64,000 nucleotides of DNA from the NCBI GenBank assembly GCA_018401875.1, contig JAGYJZ010000006.1, forward strand, positions 62,001-126,000, read 5' to 3'. A program made the position numbers and the translations under genes. The notes beneath the pieces are model-generated. The model did no database searches. It saw only the letters and a program-made list of their open reading frames with translations, and was not told the DNA's origin. The DNA comes from Salibacteraceae bacterium (lineage in GTDB: Bacteria; Bacteroidota; Bacteroidia; Flavobacteriales_G; Salibacteraceae). Shown one piece after another: positions 34,805-43,706 of this stretch (its first letter is position 1; the number at the start of each line of letters is the position of its first letter).

Positions 34805-34832
34805 AAAAAAGCCCCGAAATCGGGGCTTTTTT
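34805..34832. terminator. intrinsic terminator, palindromic
   Basis: AAAAAAGCCCCG and CGGGGCTTTTTT form a perfect stem around AAAT. It lies 18 bases beyond the stop of the PKD/T9SS gene (minus strand), with T runs on both strands, and upstream of the next minus-strand gene. Confidence 0.88.
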
Positions 34833-34849
34833 CATGTGTTAAATTCCTT

Positions 34850-37138
34850 TTATTGCTTAACGATCGGAAGCTTTATTGCTTCTTCATCGCTTGTTTTAAG
34901 CTCCATGAAATAGAGCCCATTTGGCAACGATGAAAGGTCTATTTGAGTTTGGTTTGAATTCACATAATTTATTGTTTTTACGAGAGAACCATCCATCGAA
35001 TAAACGGTGCAACTTTCTATCGCTGCTGCACTGCTATTCATGGTTATTCTAACCAGTCCTTCAGTCGGGTTGGGTGAAACGGTGAAAGCGGATTGTCCAA
35101 TTTCATTCACTCCGACCGTGAGATCTTCAAGTTCAACGTCCAAACAATAAGGAGCGCTAGAGCCAACAGAGTTTACTACTACTAAACAGACGTTATAGGT
35201 TCCACCAGTGATCGGATAGGCATATGTTGGGTTTTCAAAAATGGATGTGGCATTCGCGATTCCAAAATCCCAGGCGAAGTCAGTCGCTTCTGGGCTTCCT
35301 AGCAAGCTGGTGTTTTCGAATTGAACCACATGGTTGTTTCCAACTTCATAAGTAAAAAGAGCTACGGGAAGTTCGTTTGCGACATTCACGTTGCCACAAA
35401 CTGTGTCAGTGCCGTATTGATTTGTTGCCGCTAAGCATACATTGTAATCTCCAGCGAATGCATAAGCGTGCGTTGGGTTTTGTAAAGTGCTATTAGCGCC
35501 ATCACCAAAATCCCAATACCATGCTGTGGGCGAGTTGAAAGAGTTGTCGGTAAAATCAATCGTAGGGTCGTTCGTATCGTCATACGAGTATGATGCGATT
35601 GGCAGAGCATTAACGATGGTTACGTTTGACGAGTACACCGCGCTGGTCCCAATCGTATTGGTAGCGGTTAAACTCACCGTATACGTTCCAGGCATTGAAA
35701 ATGTGTGCGTTGGGTTTTGAAGGGTAGAGGTATTGCCATCATCAAAATCCCATGACCATGAAGTGGGATTGTTGCTAGAAAGGTCAGTAAAAGCAATTTC
35801 AGGGTCGTTGGTGTTGTCAAAACTGAAAAGCGCTGTAGGCGGATTTGCAGGTTCTGAAGTAATCGCTCTGAAATGATAGGTGGTGGTTGTATTGGCCGTC
35901 CAAGTGGTGCCGTTGAAATTCGCAGCGCGGTTATTGCCACCCGTTGTTTGACAAATCCAAGCGTTACCCGTTGGTACTTCAAATCCGATGAAAATATCGC
36001 CACTTAAACTATCGAGTTGATTCGCATAGGGCCTCAAGTCGATGCGCGTCATGCGCTGCGGTTCGAGTAAGTTAGCTTCTGGAAACACCATGATTGGAGT
36101 AATCAAATCTGTGCCGGGGCTGCCTGCATTGTTCGACCAAATATGAACTTCGATGCTGTCGTTTGGATTGTTGACGTCCGTGTAGTTTCGGATCAGCGCA
36201 GTGGTTAGCGTGCTGAGCCCATTGCCCAAAGAAACGCGATTGGCTGCGCCACTAGTGAATGTTGAACTGAAGTTTACTACCGTGCTCACAACACCGTTGT
36301 CATGATTGATATAATTTCCAGCGATGTATTGGTAAATTGCGGAGGTGGCTGAGTTAAGCTGTGCAGATGCATCGGTAGCATAAATCACATAGTCAACATA
36401 TGCGCCAGCTGTTTGAGGTGGAATGGCAAACACATAATCATTTCCGATGGTATCAATAGGGTTAATAATTATAGGTGCTCCGTTATCAACGGTATACGAC
36501 ATAGTTACGCTGGACAATCCAGAAATATCAGTGATCGTAGCAGTTCTAAAATTGGTATCGGCATCGCCTTCAAAGTGAGGCGCGGGGTCATGCACGATAA
36601 GTGGTGGTGCATTATCTACATTGTAGCTTACTACGCGCAGACTATCGATGTAAATACCGTCTGCTTGATAGGCTTGATCAGTAAAGAATCTAAACCGCAT
36701 TTTAACTTGGCTGTTTCCAACGAATCCACCAACGTTGGCAGTGAAATTTGTCCAAGTCGCTAAATTGTTTTCCCCGTTAAAGGTTGTAACCACGGTCCAT
36801 GTAGTTCCGTTGTTTGACGACAATTCAAGGTAGCAATAGTCGAATCCGTTTTCGATGTCATACTTCACCCTAAAAAACACATTGGCATCTAATGCGGTGC
36901 TTAAATTAAAGCTCGGAGTGACCGTGGCAAACGTGGTTTGATTGTCTAAATATAAACCACCAGGACTGTCAGTGAGGGAGTTAGCGCCATTATAGGCTTG
37001 TGTGGTCGTTGTGCCCCATTGGCCGGTGAGGGTCCACGAGCCTAGTCCACTGTCAAAATCGTCTGAAAAAACGGTGGTTTGTGCGTGAAGAAATGGAACG
37101 ATCAGCAGAGCTGAAATGAGCGTAAAAATTCTTTTCAT
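34850..37138 (-). CDS. secreted multidomain protein with PKD repeats and T9SS sorting domain
   Basis: The 762-residue protein has a signal peptide (to ~20), a MAM/jelly-roll-like N-terminal region (DDFDSGLGSWTLTGQWGTTT, residues ~25-170), a central region, then three PKD domains (WDFDDGNTSTLQNPTHTF, WDFGDGANSTLQNPTHAY, WDFGIANATSIFENPTYAY) at ~430-680 and a C-terminal T9SS sorting domain (FTVSPNPTEGLVRITM ... LPNGLYFMEL ... LPIVKQ). It is exported through the outer membrane by type IX secretion and displayed at the surface. The role, adhesion or hydrolysis support, is not shown by any catalytic motif. The terminator at 34805 is its transcriptional end. Confidence 0.9.
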   Translation of the reverse strand: MKRIFTLISALLIVPFLHAQTTVFSDDFDSGLGSWTLTGQWGTTTTQAYNGANSLTDSPGGLYLDNQTTFATVTPSFNLSTALDANVFFRVKYDIENGFDYCYLELSSNNGTTWTVVTTFNGENNLATWTNFTANVGGFVGNSQVKMRFRFFTDQAYQADGIYIDSLRVVSYNVDNAPPLIVHDPAPHFEGDADTNFRTATITDISGLSSVTMSYTVDNGAPIIINPIDTIGNDYVFAIPPQTAGAYVDYVIYATDASAQLNSATSAIYQYIAGNYINHDNGVVSTVVNFSSTFTSGAANRVSLGNGLSTLTTALIRNYTDVNNPNDSIEVHIWSNNAGSPGTDLITPIMVFPEANLLEPQRMTRIDLRPYANQLDSLSGDIFIGFEVPTGNAWICQTTGGNNRAANFNGTTWTANTTTTYHFRAITSEPANPPTALFSFDNTNDPEIAFTDLSSNNPTSWSWDFDDGNTSTLQNPTHTFSMPGTYTVSLTATNTIGTSAVYSSNVTIVNALPIASYSYDDTNDPTIDFTDNSFNSPTAWYWDFGDGANSTLQNPTHAYAFAGDYNVCLAATNQYGTDTVCGNVNVANELPVALFTYEVGNNHVVQFENTSLLGSPEATDFAWDFGIANATSIFENPTYAYPITGGTYNVCLVVVNSVGSSAPYCLDVELEDLTVGVNEIGQSAFTVSPNPTEGLVRITMNSSAAAIESCTVYSMDGSLVKTINYVNSNQTQIDLSSLPNGLYFMELKTSDEEAIKLPIVKQ

Positions 37139-37171
37139 AACGTTAGGTTTGTGTCGAAATTACAAATCTTT

Positions 37172-37505
37172 ATGGATACATCGCCTTATTCTAATTTTGA
37201 ATCACTCGACATTCGCGTTGGAACCATTCTTCAGGCAAAATTATTCAGCAAGGCGCGGAAACCAGCCTATCAGCTTGTAGTTGATTTTGGAGAAGAAATC
37301 GGACACTTGCAATCGAGTGCTCAACTGACTGAACTTTATGCGATTGATGATTTAATAGGCAAACAAATTTTAGCGGTAGTCTTTTGAACCTAAGCAAATC
37401 GCCAATTTCATCAGCCAATGTCTTGTGCTAGGCGTTTACACGAAAGATGGAGTAGTTTTGCTTTCTACAGAACGCCCGTGTAAGAATGGGGATAAACTAG
37501 GATAG
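37172..37505 (+). pseudogene. csaA: csaA (tRNA-binding domain protein) with internal frameshift
   Basis: The first part (ATG 37172, LDIRVGTILQAKLFSKARKPAYQL ... IGHLQSSAQLTELYAIDDLIGKQILAVV) is a CsaA/EMAP-II-like tRNA-binding fold. The ORF ends at TGA 37385 after VVF. In the +1 frame, the missing C-terminal half continues perfectly: FEPKQIANFISQCLVLGVYTKDGVVLLSTERP and KNGDKLG, to TAG at 37505. The normal text would be VVNFEPKQIANF; loss of two As from GTC AAT TTT GAA gives the observed GTC TTT TGA. CsaA is a dimeric chaperone/RNA-binding protein. It is either decayed, an assembly error, or recoded at UUU UGA. Confidence 0.85.
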
Positions 37506-37506
37506 A

Positions 37507-38079
37507 TTGAACATTAAACTTCTTTGGAAAAAGCAATGGGTAAAGAACTTGATTTTCTTTAGCATCATGGCAGTACTTTATTTTTCGAATTTTCCTCGTT
37601 GGGTGAGTATTCAATATGCGCGATTCAACCTCGAAGCACCGCGTCAACTCAGTAGGATTGATACTCCTGAAGCGAGCATTTACGCCTATAAAGTCACTGC
37701 TGAAAACGCATTGGGCGAGCAGATGCAATTGTCAAGCTTCAAAGGTCAAAAAGTATTTGTGAGTCTTTGGGCAAGTTGGTGCGTTCCGTGCATCGCTGAG
37801 TTTTCTTCCCTGGAACTGCTCAGCGAAAATATGCCCGAGCTATCGTTGGTGCTATTGAATATTGAAGATCGTGCTGTATTCGATAAATTTGTGAAAGACA
37901 GCCATTACGACCTGCCTTTTTACCTCCTCAAAACTCCACTGCCAGCCGCGATTAACGCGCGTTCAATTCCAGCTACGTTCATCCTCGATGAAGAGGGAAG
38001 GGTGATTTTTAAGCAAACGGGGGCAGTAGATTGGTCGTCAGATGCGGCACTTTTTGAGCTTAAAAAAATTCTAGATTAA
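37507..38079 (+). CDS. TlpA-like thioredoxin-fold membrane protein
   Basis: The 190-residue protein has one N-terminal membrane helix (NLIFFSIMAVLYFSNFPRWV) and a TlpA-type thioredoxin domain with WASWCVPCIAEF (redox CxxC) and the cis-proline region RSIPATFILDEEGRVIF. It faces the periplasm, where it would reduce or oxidise cysteines, for example during cytochrome c maturation. The start codon is a TTG at 37507, right after the csaA stop; no in-frame ATG lies before the membrane helix. The next gene follows after 1 bp, implying coupling. Confidence 0.88.
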   Translation: MNIKLLWKKQWVKNLIFFSIMAVLYFSNFPRWVSIQYARFNLEAPRQLSRIDTPEASIYAYKVTAENALGEQMQLSSFKGQKVFVSLWASWCVPCIAEFSSLELLSENMPELSLVLLNIEDRAVFDKFVKDSHYDLPFYLLKTPLPAAINARSIPATFILDEEGRVIFKQTGAVDWSSDAALFELKKILD

Positions 38080-38080
38080 C

Positions 38081-38974
38081 ATGTATTTTTTTCCAAAATT
38101 CAAGCGCGGGGTTTTTAATCGATACCGGAAAGGAATGCCGTGGCCTGAGATGTTGATCAAAGATGCTTCAGCTGCGGGGGGTATTTTACTGCAGATTGTG
38201 CTAGGTCGCTCTAAACGGGTTTTGCTCGTGTATCCGCACTTTCCGAGTCGTGGAAGCACCATTTTTCGAATCGCGCATAACCTTGGTTACAATGTCACCA
38301 ACAACATTTCGCGCGCCAAGCGTTTGGCCATTTATTGGGAATACAATACGGTGCGCGATGAGTTTCAAGCGCTATCAGAGCTTAAGTCAATAAAGGTGAT
38401 TAACCTCTATAACCGCGATATTTCAAAAGACAAAGTAGATGATGCGATGCACCAAGCGTTTGGGTACAGCACCAAAATCGATCCGCGAACGCATGAGGGT
38501 ATTGCCGTGAAAAAGAGCTTGAAGAATGCCGTGCACGATGGACGAAAAATTGACTGCCCTACAGTGCTTGAACCGGGTTTTATCTACCAAAAATTTATCG
38601 ATAGCAGTGTGAACGCGACTGAAGTGATGGACATAAGAATTCCTCTCTTTCAAGGAAAGATTCCGCACGTTTACTTGAATTATCGCAGCAATCAAGAGCG
38701 GTTTAAGAATGTGCCCGATCGCGCTGAACTCGCTGTGAATGTTGATGCTTGGTTGAGTGAAACCGAAGTGAGCCAACTCGCCCAATTTTGTAAAATTTTT
38801 AACCTTGAGTTCGGTGAATTAGACGTTCTACGCGATAAGGATGATGGCAAAATTTACATCGTTGACGCGAACAACACGCCTCAAGGACCACCCAAGAATT
38901 TACCAAAGCCAGATAAGAAAACAGCGGTAGTTTTATTGAGCAAGATGTTTGAAAAGACGTTTATGGCTGATTGA
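38081..38974 (+). CDS. ATP-grasp-like protein of unknown function
   Basis: The 297-residue protein is not assigned to a named family. The C-terminal FGELDVLRDKDDGKIYIVDANNTPQGPPKNL has the metal/ATP-binding look of an ATP-grasp C-terminal lobe (D...EvN.tP), and the middle QKFIDSSVNATEVMDIRIP may be the strand that binds the adenine. ATP-grasp enzymes ligate carboxylates to amines or other nucleophiles. The N-terminal 45 residues include a cluster of basic residues. It is downstream of the TlpA-like gene by 1 bp. Function and substrate are unknown. Confidence 0.65.
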   Translation: MYFFPKFKRGVFNRYRKGMPWPEMLIKDASAAGGILLQIVLGRSKRVLLVYPHFPSRGSTIFRIAHNLGYNVTNNISRAKRLAIYWEYNTVRDEFQALSELKSIKVINLYNRDISKDKVDDAMHQAFGYSTKIDPRTHEGIAVKKSLKNAVHDGRKIDCPTVLEPGFIYQKFIDSSVNATEVMDIRIPLFQGKIPHVYLNYRSNQERFKNVPDRAELAVNVDAWLSETEVSQLAQFCKIFNLEFGELDVLRDKDDGKIYIVDANNTPQGPPKNLPKPDKKTAVVLLSKMFEKTFMAD

Positions 38975-40081
38975 CCTGCATCGCATGCATGATTTTCGAA
39001 AAAAGCATGTCTTTTTTTACGGGTTGATGAGGTAATCCGTCAAGCCTTTTGTTGTAAATGTGTCTGAGTTTCCAGCGTAAGTATGGGCACTCAATGCAAT
39101 AATTGGAGTGCTGTTTCCATACCGTTTCCTCAGTTCTTTCGTGCATTCATAGCCATTCATTCTGGGCATTTCGATGTCCATCAGCACACAATTATGCGTT
39201 GAACTATCGAACATTTCCAGCGCTTCGATACCGTCATTGGCGATATCGCAGGTCCAACCAAAGTTCTTGATCATCATGTCGGTAACCAATTGGTTGAGCT
39301 TATCGTCTTCTACAATTAATATGTGCAGTTTGTCGATTTTATTTCTTGCACTTGGAGTGTCGCGTGATGCGATTGTTTCAGAATAGGAAGTCCATTGGTC
39401 GTATAAAACGATCCTTAATTTGTCGTGATCAAGAACTTCAATTTTTGGCTCTATTCCCTTCATTTTTAGAAGTTTCCTGGAAAGTTCAAGGGATAAAGAA
39501 GAAACAAATGAATTGCTATACAAAGGATCTTCGAACGTTTCACCTAAGTAGGTTGTTAGATCGGTTTCATTGAACGAACAATGATCAGTTTCAAGAGAAA
39601 TATCAATGAATTGATTGTTTTCTATGAGCTGTGAAAGCTTTAGATTTATTGTTAGTTGTGACGACTGATGTTGAAGCAAGAGTACGGCTATCCCGTATAT
39701 CATGTCCATAACATGGCTGCTGTTTCCGCGGTTACGGCCTTGAATTTTTGGGTCAATTTTCAACTTGAACGAAGCGTGGGGAAAGTCGACTCTGAGCATA
39801 GATATCAGCCCCTCGAAAGTTTCCTTGGTTTTGAATATGCTTGAATCACCATCATTTAAGTTTAGATCATCGTTGAATATCTTCCCAAAGACGCTTAATT
39901 TCCTTGTCATTCGGTCTGACTCATACTCAAGTTTATGGACAAAAGAACGCTGCTTGTCCGTCATCGCATCTTCTTCTAAGGCATGGATATATCCTTGAAA
40001 TGTATTCAACGAACGCCTTATTTCTCTTTCAAGTTTTTGGGCCGATAAGAGAAGGTTGTTATGGCTCTCCGACTCGCTCAT
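38961..40081 (-). pseudogene. histidine-kinase-like + receiver domain protein, frameshifted near the C-terminus
   Basis: The 354-codon ORF (39017-40081) has an N-terminal helical region with a DHp-like pattern (RSLNTFQGYIHALEEDAMTDKQRSFVHKLEYESDRM), a degenerate kinase ATP-binding region and a receiver domain (LHILIVEDDKLN, VLMDIEMPRMNGYECTKELR with phosphoacceptor Asp, then ALSAHTYAGNS). It ends too early at LINP. In the other frame the tail continues as PVKKDMLFSKIMHAM to TAA at 38961. The normal text is ATC AAA CCC GTA, encoding IKPV; one A is missing, so the invariant Lys-Pro of receivers is lost. It overlaps the peptidase gene start by 23 bp and the ATP-grasp-like gene end by 14 bp. Confidence 0.83.
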
Positions 40082-42272
40082 CGATGTAGTTTAAAACTTT
40101 CGTCATGAGATGCAGTCGATCTTTGCCTTGCACATTATGCTCATGACCGGGATAAATAAAATAGTCTAACTGCGTTCCATTGTCTATGCAGCTTTTTACA
40201 AAGGCTTGGCTGTGCTGCCAAAGCACCACATCGTCCATGGTTCCGTGGATCAACAAAAGGTCGTCTTCAAGGCCTGACGCCCGATCGATAAGGTTTGCAT
40301 TTTTGTAACCTTGAGGATTCATTTCAGGCGTATCCATGTAGCGTTCGGTATACATCGCTTCATATAATGACCAATCGCACACAGGGCCTCCGGCAACTCC
40401 AACCTTAAATAAGCCCGGAAACGTAAGCATCATGTTTATCGTCATAAAACCGCCATAACTCCAGCCATGAATAGCCATTCGATCTTTGTCAACATATGGC
40501 AAAGCCGATAAATATTCTACAAATCTTTTCTGATCATCCATTTCTACCGTGCCCAAATTTCTAAAGGTGGCTTGCTCAAACTCAATTCCTCGATTATCTG
40601 ACCCCCGACTATCTATGGTGGCTACAATATACCCTTGCTCGGCCATCCAATACATCCATAATGGAGCTCCTCCCAAAAAGCGATCAGTAACCAATTGCGC
40701 ATGCGGTCCACCATAGAGGTAGAGCAGAACTGGATACTTCTTCGTTGAATCAAAGTCGGTAGGCTTTATGGTTCGCGCATAAAGCAAATCGCTGTTTCCG
40801 TTTTCAATGCTGAAAATTTCAGATGTTGAGATGGCATAGTCAGAAAGTGGATTTTCCGCATCGTGAATGACCTCAATTTTTTTACCGATACTTTTCCAAA
40901 GTGTCGTCTGGAAAGGAGTGTCAATACTCGTCAGATGTTCAATGAGGTAATCACCATTGTGGCTTAGCATTGCGCTGTGGGTGCCCTTTCTGTCATCCAA
41001 TATTTTTGTTTCCGAAAACTCAAAATCAACCAAATAGGTATAACGCTGGGTGGCATTTTTTGAGTCATCTCTTTTGTCAAATGCTATCGTTGTTTCACCT
41101 GATCCTTCCACGAAAAGGTAGTTTTGTGTATCATCAAACCCAATGATTTCTTCTACTTCCCATTTTCCAAAGGTCAGAGGTCGAATCAAATTTCCATCCA
41201 CATCATACAGATAAAGGTGATTGAATCCCTCGCGTTCACTCATCCAAATAAATTGCCGATCATTAAAAGGAATGAACCACAGACTATGCTCTGGTTCAAC
41301 ATATTCATTATCCGCTTCTTCAAAAAGTGTTTTAACCAATGCTCCTGTTGATGCATTATAACGGTTTAATTTCAGTTGGTTTTGGTCGCGATTGAGCAAG
41401 GCAATATACATCTCATCGCTCCCAGGCGACCACGTCACCGAAGTGAGGTATTGCTCTTTTGGCTCACCTGTATTCATGTAAATCGTTTTTGATTTTTGCG
41501 GATCGAACACACCCAACGTCACTTCATGACTTGTGCGACCCGCCATCGGATATTTGATGGAGCGCAAGGCAGCAGGCTGCTCCGAGATGTCTACCAAGGG
41601 ATAATCATCCACCATGGTTTCATCCATTCTGTAAAAGGCAAGCTTTTTATTGTCAGGCGCCCAAAACAATCCATGGTGAATTCCAAATTCGCTTCGATGA
41701 ACTGCCTGCCCATAAACGATTCCTGGTTTGCCATCAGATGTAATTTGTATTTGAGTTCCATTCTCCAATAGGTAATATACGTTGTGATCCATCACAAAAG
41801 CACAGGCGCTAAAATCAGCATTGAATGTGATTTCTTCCGCTTCCTCTGGCAAGGTAAAGGTGCGCCTTGCCGCAGCTTTTTCCGTGTTTACTTCGAAGTA
41901 CTCGTTTTTAATGGAAAACCAAAAATTATGAACACTGACCCAGTTAATTCTTGGAAATCGCTTGAGCGTGTAATCTACTCCGAGCCAAGCGGATAATTGA
42001 GGTAGCGAAACGATTTCTGTGTATTCTCCAGCATTAAAATCATGTGCCATCAGTTTGGCTTCACCATCTTCCTCTCGGACGAAACAATAGGTTGAGGTTT
42101 CTGGAATCCATTCTAAATGCGAAAGACGATCGGGATAGAGTTCGGTGTATTGCTTTAGAACAGCGTCTGATAAGGTTAATTCTTTTGTTTGACTGAAAAG
42201 TCCAGGATAGAAGCTGAAAAGGAAAAGAATGGAAAAAGAGCTTGCTTTTAATGAATAATGCGGTCTGCCCAT
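40059..42272 (-). CDS. S9 family peptidase, dipeptidyl peptidase IV-like
   Basis: The 737-residue protein has a signal peptide (FSILFLFSFYPGLFSQ), an N-terminal beta-propeller part (~30-480) and a C-terminal alpha/beta hydrolase. The triad is visible: Ser in GWSYGGFM (~605), Asp in HGTMDDVVL (~680) and His in YPGHEH (~710). Bacteroidota DPP4s cleave Xaa-Pro dipeptides in the periplasm for peptide use. The length and order match the family. It slightly overlaps the downstream kinase-receiver gene (23 bp), which would be coupled if functional. Confidence 0.92.
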   Translation of the reverse strand: MGRPHYSLKASSFSILFLFSFYPGLFSQTKELTLSDAVLKQYTELYPDRLSHLEWIPETSTYCFVREEDGEAKLMAHDFNAGEYTEIVSLPQLSAWLGVDYTLKRFPRINWVSVHNFWFSIKNEYFEVNTEKAAARRTFTLPEEAEEITFNADFSACAFVMDHNVYYLLENGTQIQITSDGKPGIVYGQAVHRSEFGIHHGLFWAPDNKKLAFYRMDETMVDDYPLVDISEQPAALRSIKYPMAGRTSHEVTLGVFDPQKSKTIYMNTGEPKEQYLTSVTWSPGSDEMYIALLNRDQNQLKLNRYNASTGALVKTLFEEADNEYVEPEHSLWFIPFNDRQFIWMSEREGFNHLYLYDVDGNLIRPLTFGKWEVEEIIGFDDTQNYLFVEGSGETTIAFDKRDDSKNATQRYTYLVDFEFSETKILDDRKGTHSAMLSHNGDYLIEHLTSIDTPFQTTLWKSIGKKIEVIHDAENPLSDYAISTSEIFSIENGNSDLLYARTIKPTDFDSTKKYPVLLYLYGGPHAQLVTDRFLGGAPLWMYWMAEQGYIVATIDSRGSDNRGIEFEQATFRNLGTVEMDDQKRFVEYLSALPYVDKDRMAIHGWSYGGFMTINMMLTFPGLFKVGVAGGPVCDWSLYEAMYTERYMDTPEMNPQGYKNANLIDRASGLEDDLLLIHGTMDDVVLWQHSQAFVKSCIDNGTQLDYFIYPGHEHNVQGKDRLHLMTKVLNYIDERVGEP

Positions 42273-42328
42273 AAATAGAAGGTTGAAATAAATTCGTACG
42301 ATCAGATGCTCAAATGTAGCATTCTCCT

Positions 42329-43045
42329 TTACAGGTTGGCATCAACCACCGTGCCTTCTCCTTCGATAATTATATTTTCAGGGTTTCCTCGGTAGCGCAC
42401 CGTGGTGGGTTTAAAAAATTGAATTTCTAAATGTTTATTCGCAAATACCTCGATAATTCCCGAGCCCATATTTCCAATTTTAACCGTATCGCTGAAAAGG
42501 TTAAAGGCACTTGTTTCGCCCGAACCAGAGCTAAATGCGATCAATGTATTGGATTCTCCAGCTAAAATGATATTTCCAGAAGAACTCAATTCACTGCGCA
42601 CTTCATTCGAAAGCAACAGCAAGTCAATGTCGCCAAGCCCCGAGTTTTTAAGCGAGATCGTATCTTCTTCAATCAATTCACCAGAAGTAATTTCACCGGC
42701 AGAAGAAAATTGAATAGTTTTGATTTTTTGCATTCGGGCTAGTAAAAGCGTTGTTTGTTTATCTTTAAAACACGCATTCATGCTTACTTCACATGCCTTG
42801 TCCTCGAGGGTGATTTGAAGCTCATCCATGACTTCAGACTGAACAATAATTTCAAGTGACGCCTGAGAAAGCGTGTCTTTCACAATGGTCATTTCAGCAG
42901 GAGTTGACAGCGTGAAGTTTTCAGATCTTCCAAGAGGCATGAAGAACTCCCCCCTAGGACCATCCAGTCGAACACACCGATCGCCACATGCGCTCAGGAA
43001 GAGCAAACCAAAAAAAACAAGGCAACCATGTATAGTTTTAATCAC
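42329..43045 (-). CDS. head-GIN domain (DUF2807) lipoprotein
   Basis: The ORF track starts 65 codons too early; the true start is probably GTG at 43045, which yields a lipoprotein signal ending FLSACGD. The upstream codons are the antisense of the miaE gene. The mature 215 residues are a beta-helix-like array (DUF2807), recognised by the repeated IQFSSAGEITSGELIEEDTISLKNSGLGDIDLLLLSNEVRSELSSSGNIILAGES pattern. This family is envelope-located and of unknown function. It diverges from miaE by about 70 bp. Confidence 0.8.
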   Translation of the reverse strand: MIKTIHGCLVFFGLLFLSACGDRCVRLDGPRGEFFMPLGRSENFTLSTPAEMTIVKDTLSQASLEIIVQSEVMDELQITLEDKACEVSMNACFKDKQTTLLLARMQKIKTIQFSSAGEITSGELIEEDTISLKNSGLGDIDLLLLSNEVRSELSSSGNIILAGESNTLIAFSSGSGETSAFNLFSDTVKIGNMGSGIIEVFANKHLEIQFFKPTTVRYRGNPENIIIEGEGTVVDANL

Positions 43046-43090
43046 AAGTGCAAATATCGTTGATGTAACGACTTTTTCTCGTTGACATTT

Positions 43091-43098
43091 TACCTTTG
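43091..43098 (+). promoter_or_regulatory. candidate -7 box upstream of miaE
   Basis: TACCTTTG, matching TAnnTTTG, lies 17 bases before the miaE ATG at 43116. No TTG at the right distance was seen; the call rests on the -7 box and its position. Confidence 0.35.
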
Positions 43099-43115
43099 AG
43101 CAAAGATTTGAAAAC

Positions 43116-43703
43116 ATGCTTCGACTTAAGCTTCCTACGGATCCACGATGGGTAAATATTGCTGAAAAGAATATTACTGAAATCCTTACCGACCACGCTT
43201 TCTGCGAGCAAAAAGCGGCCAGCGCAGCCATTTCCATCATCGTGCAGTTTCCTGAATATCCTGATTTGGTTGATGCAATGACCGATTTAGCACGGGAAGA
43301 AATGGAGCATTTTCAACGCGTTCACGATCAACTCAAGAAACGTGGACTGAAGCTCGGCTACGAGCGGAAAGATCCCTATGTGGGCGATTTACGGGTCTTT
43401 TTTAAAGACAAAAGTGGAGGTCGAAAGCAGCATTTAATCAACACCCTGCTGCTGGCAGCAATGATTGAAGCCCGCAGTTGCGAGCGGTTTCGAGTGTTGT
43501 CGGAAAATATAAGCGATCAAGAATTATCAGACTTTTATGCTGAATTGATGCGCAGCGAGGCAATGCACTACACCATGTTTTTGAGTTTTGCGAGAAAATT
43601 TGGAGAAAACGAAGTGGATGTTGATGCCCTTTGGAACACGTTTTTAGAATACGAAGCTGAAGTGATGCTCAAATACGGCAAGACAGAGCAAATTCACGGC
43701 TAG
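43116..43703 (+). CDS. miaE: tRNA-(ms2io6A)-hydroxylase
   Basis: The 195-residue protein is a ferritin-like diiron enzyme: FCEQKAASAAISIIVQFPEYPDLVDAMTDLAREEMEHFQRVHDQL, with the EExxH at the first helix pair, and MIEARSCERFRVLS plus MRSEAMHYTMFLSFA carrying the second ExxH. MiaE hydroxylates the isopentenyl group of 2-methylthio-N6-isopentenyladenosine at tRNA position 37. The full family length is present. It requires MiaA and MiaB, which are not in the window. It converges on the C45-like gene with 3 bp between stops. Confidence 0.93.
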   Translation: MLRLKLPTDPRWVNIAEKNITEILTDHAFCEQKAASAAISIIVQFPEYPDLVDAMTDLAREEMEHFQRVHDQLKKRGLKLGYERKDPYVGDLRVFFKDKSGGRKQHLINTLLLAAMIEARSCERFRVLSENISDQELSDFYAELMRSEAMHYTMFLSFARKFGENEVDVDALWNTFLEYEAEVMLKYGKTEQIHG

Positions 43704-43706
43704 AAA

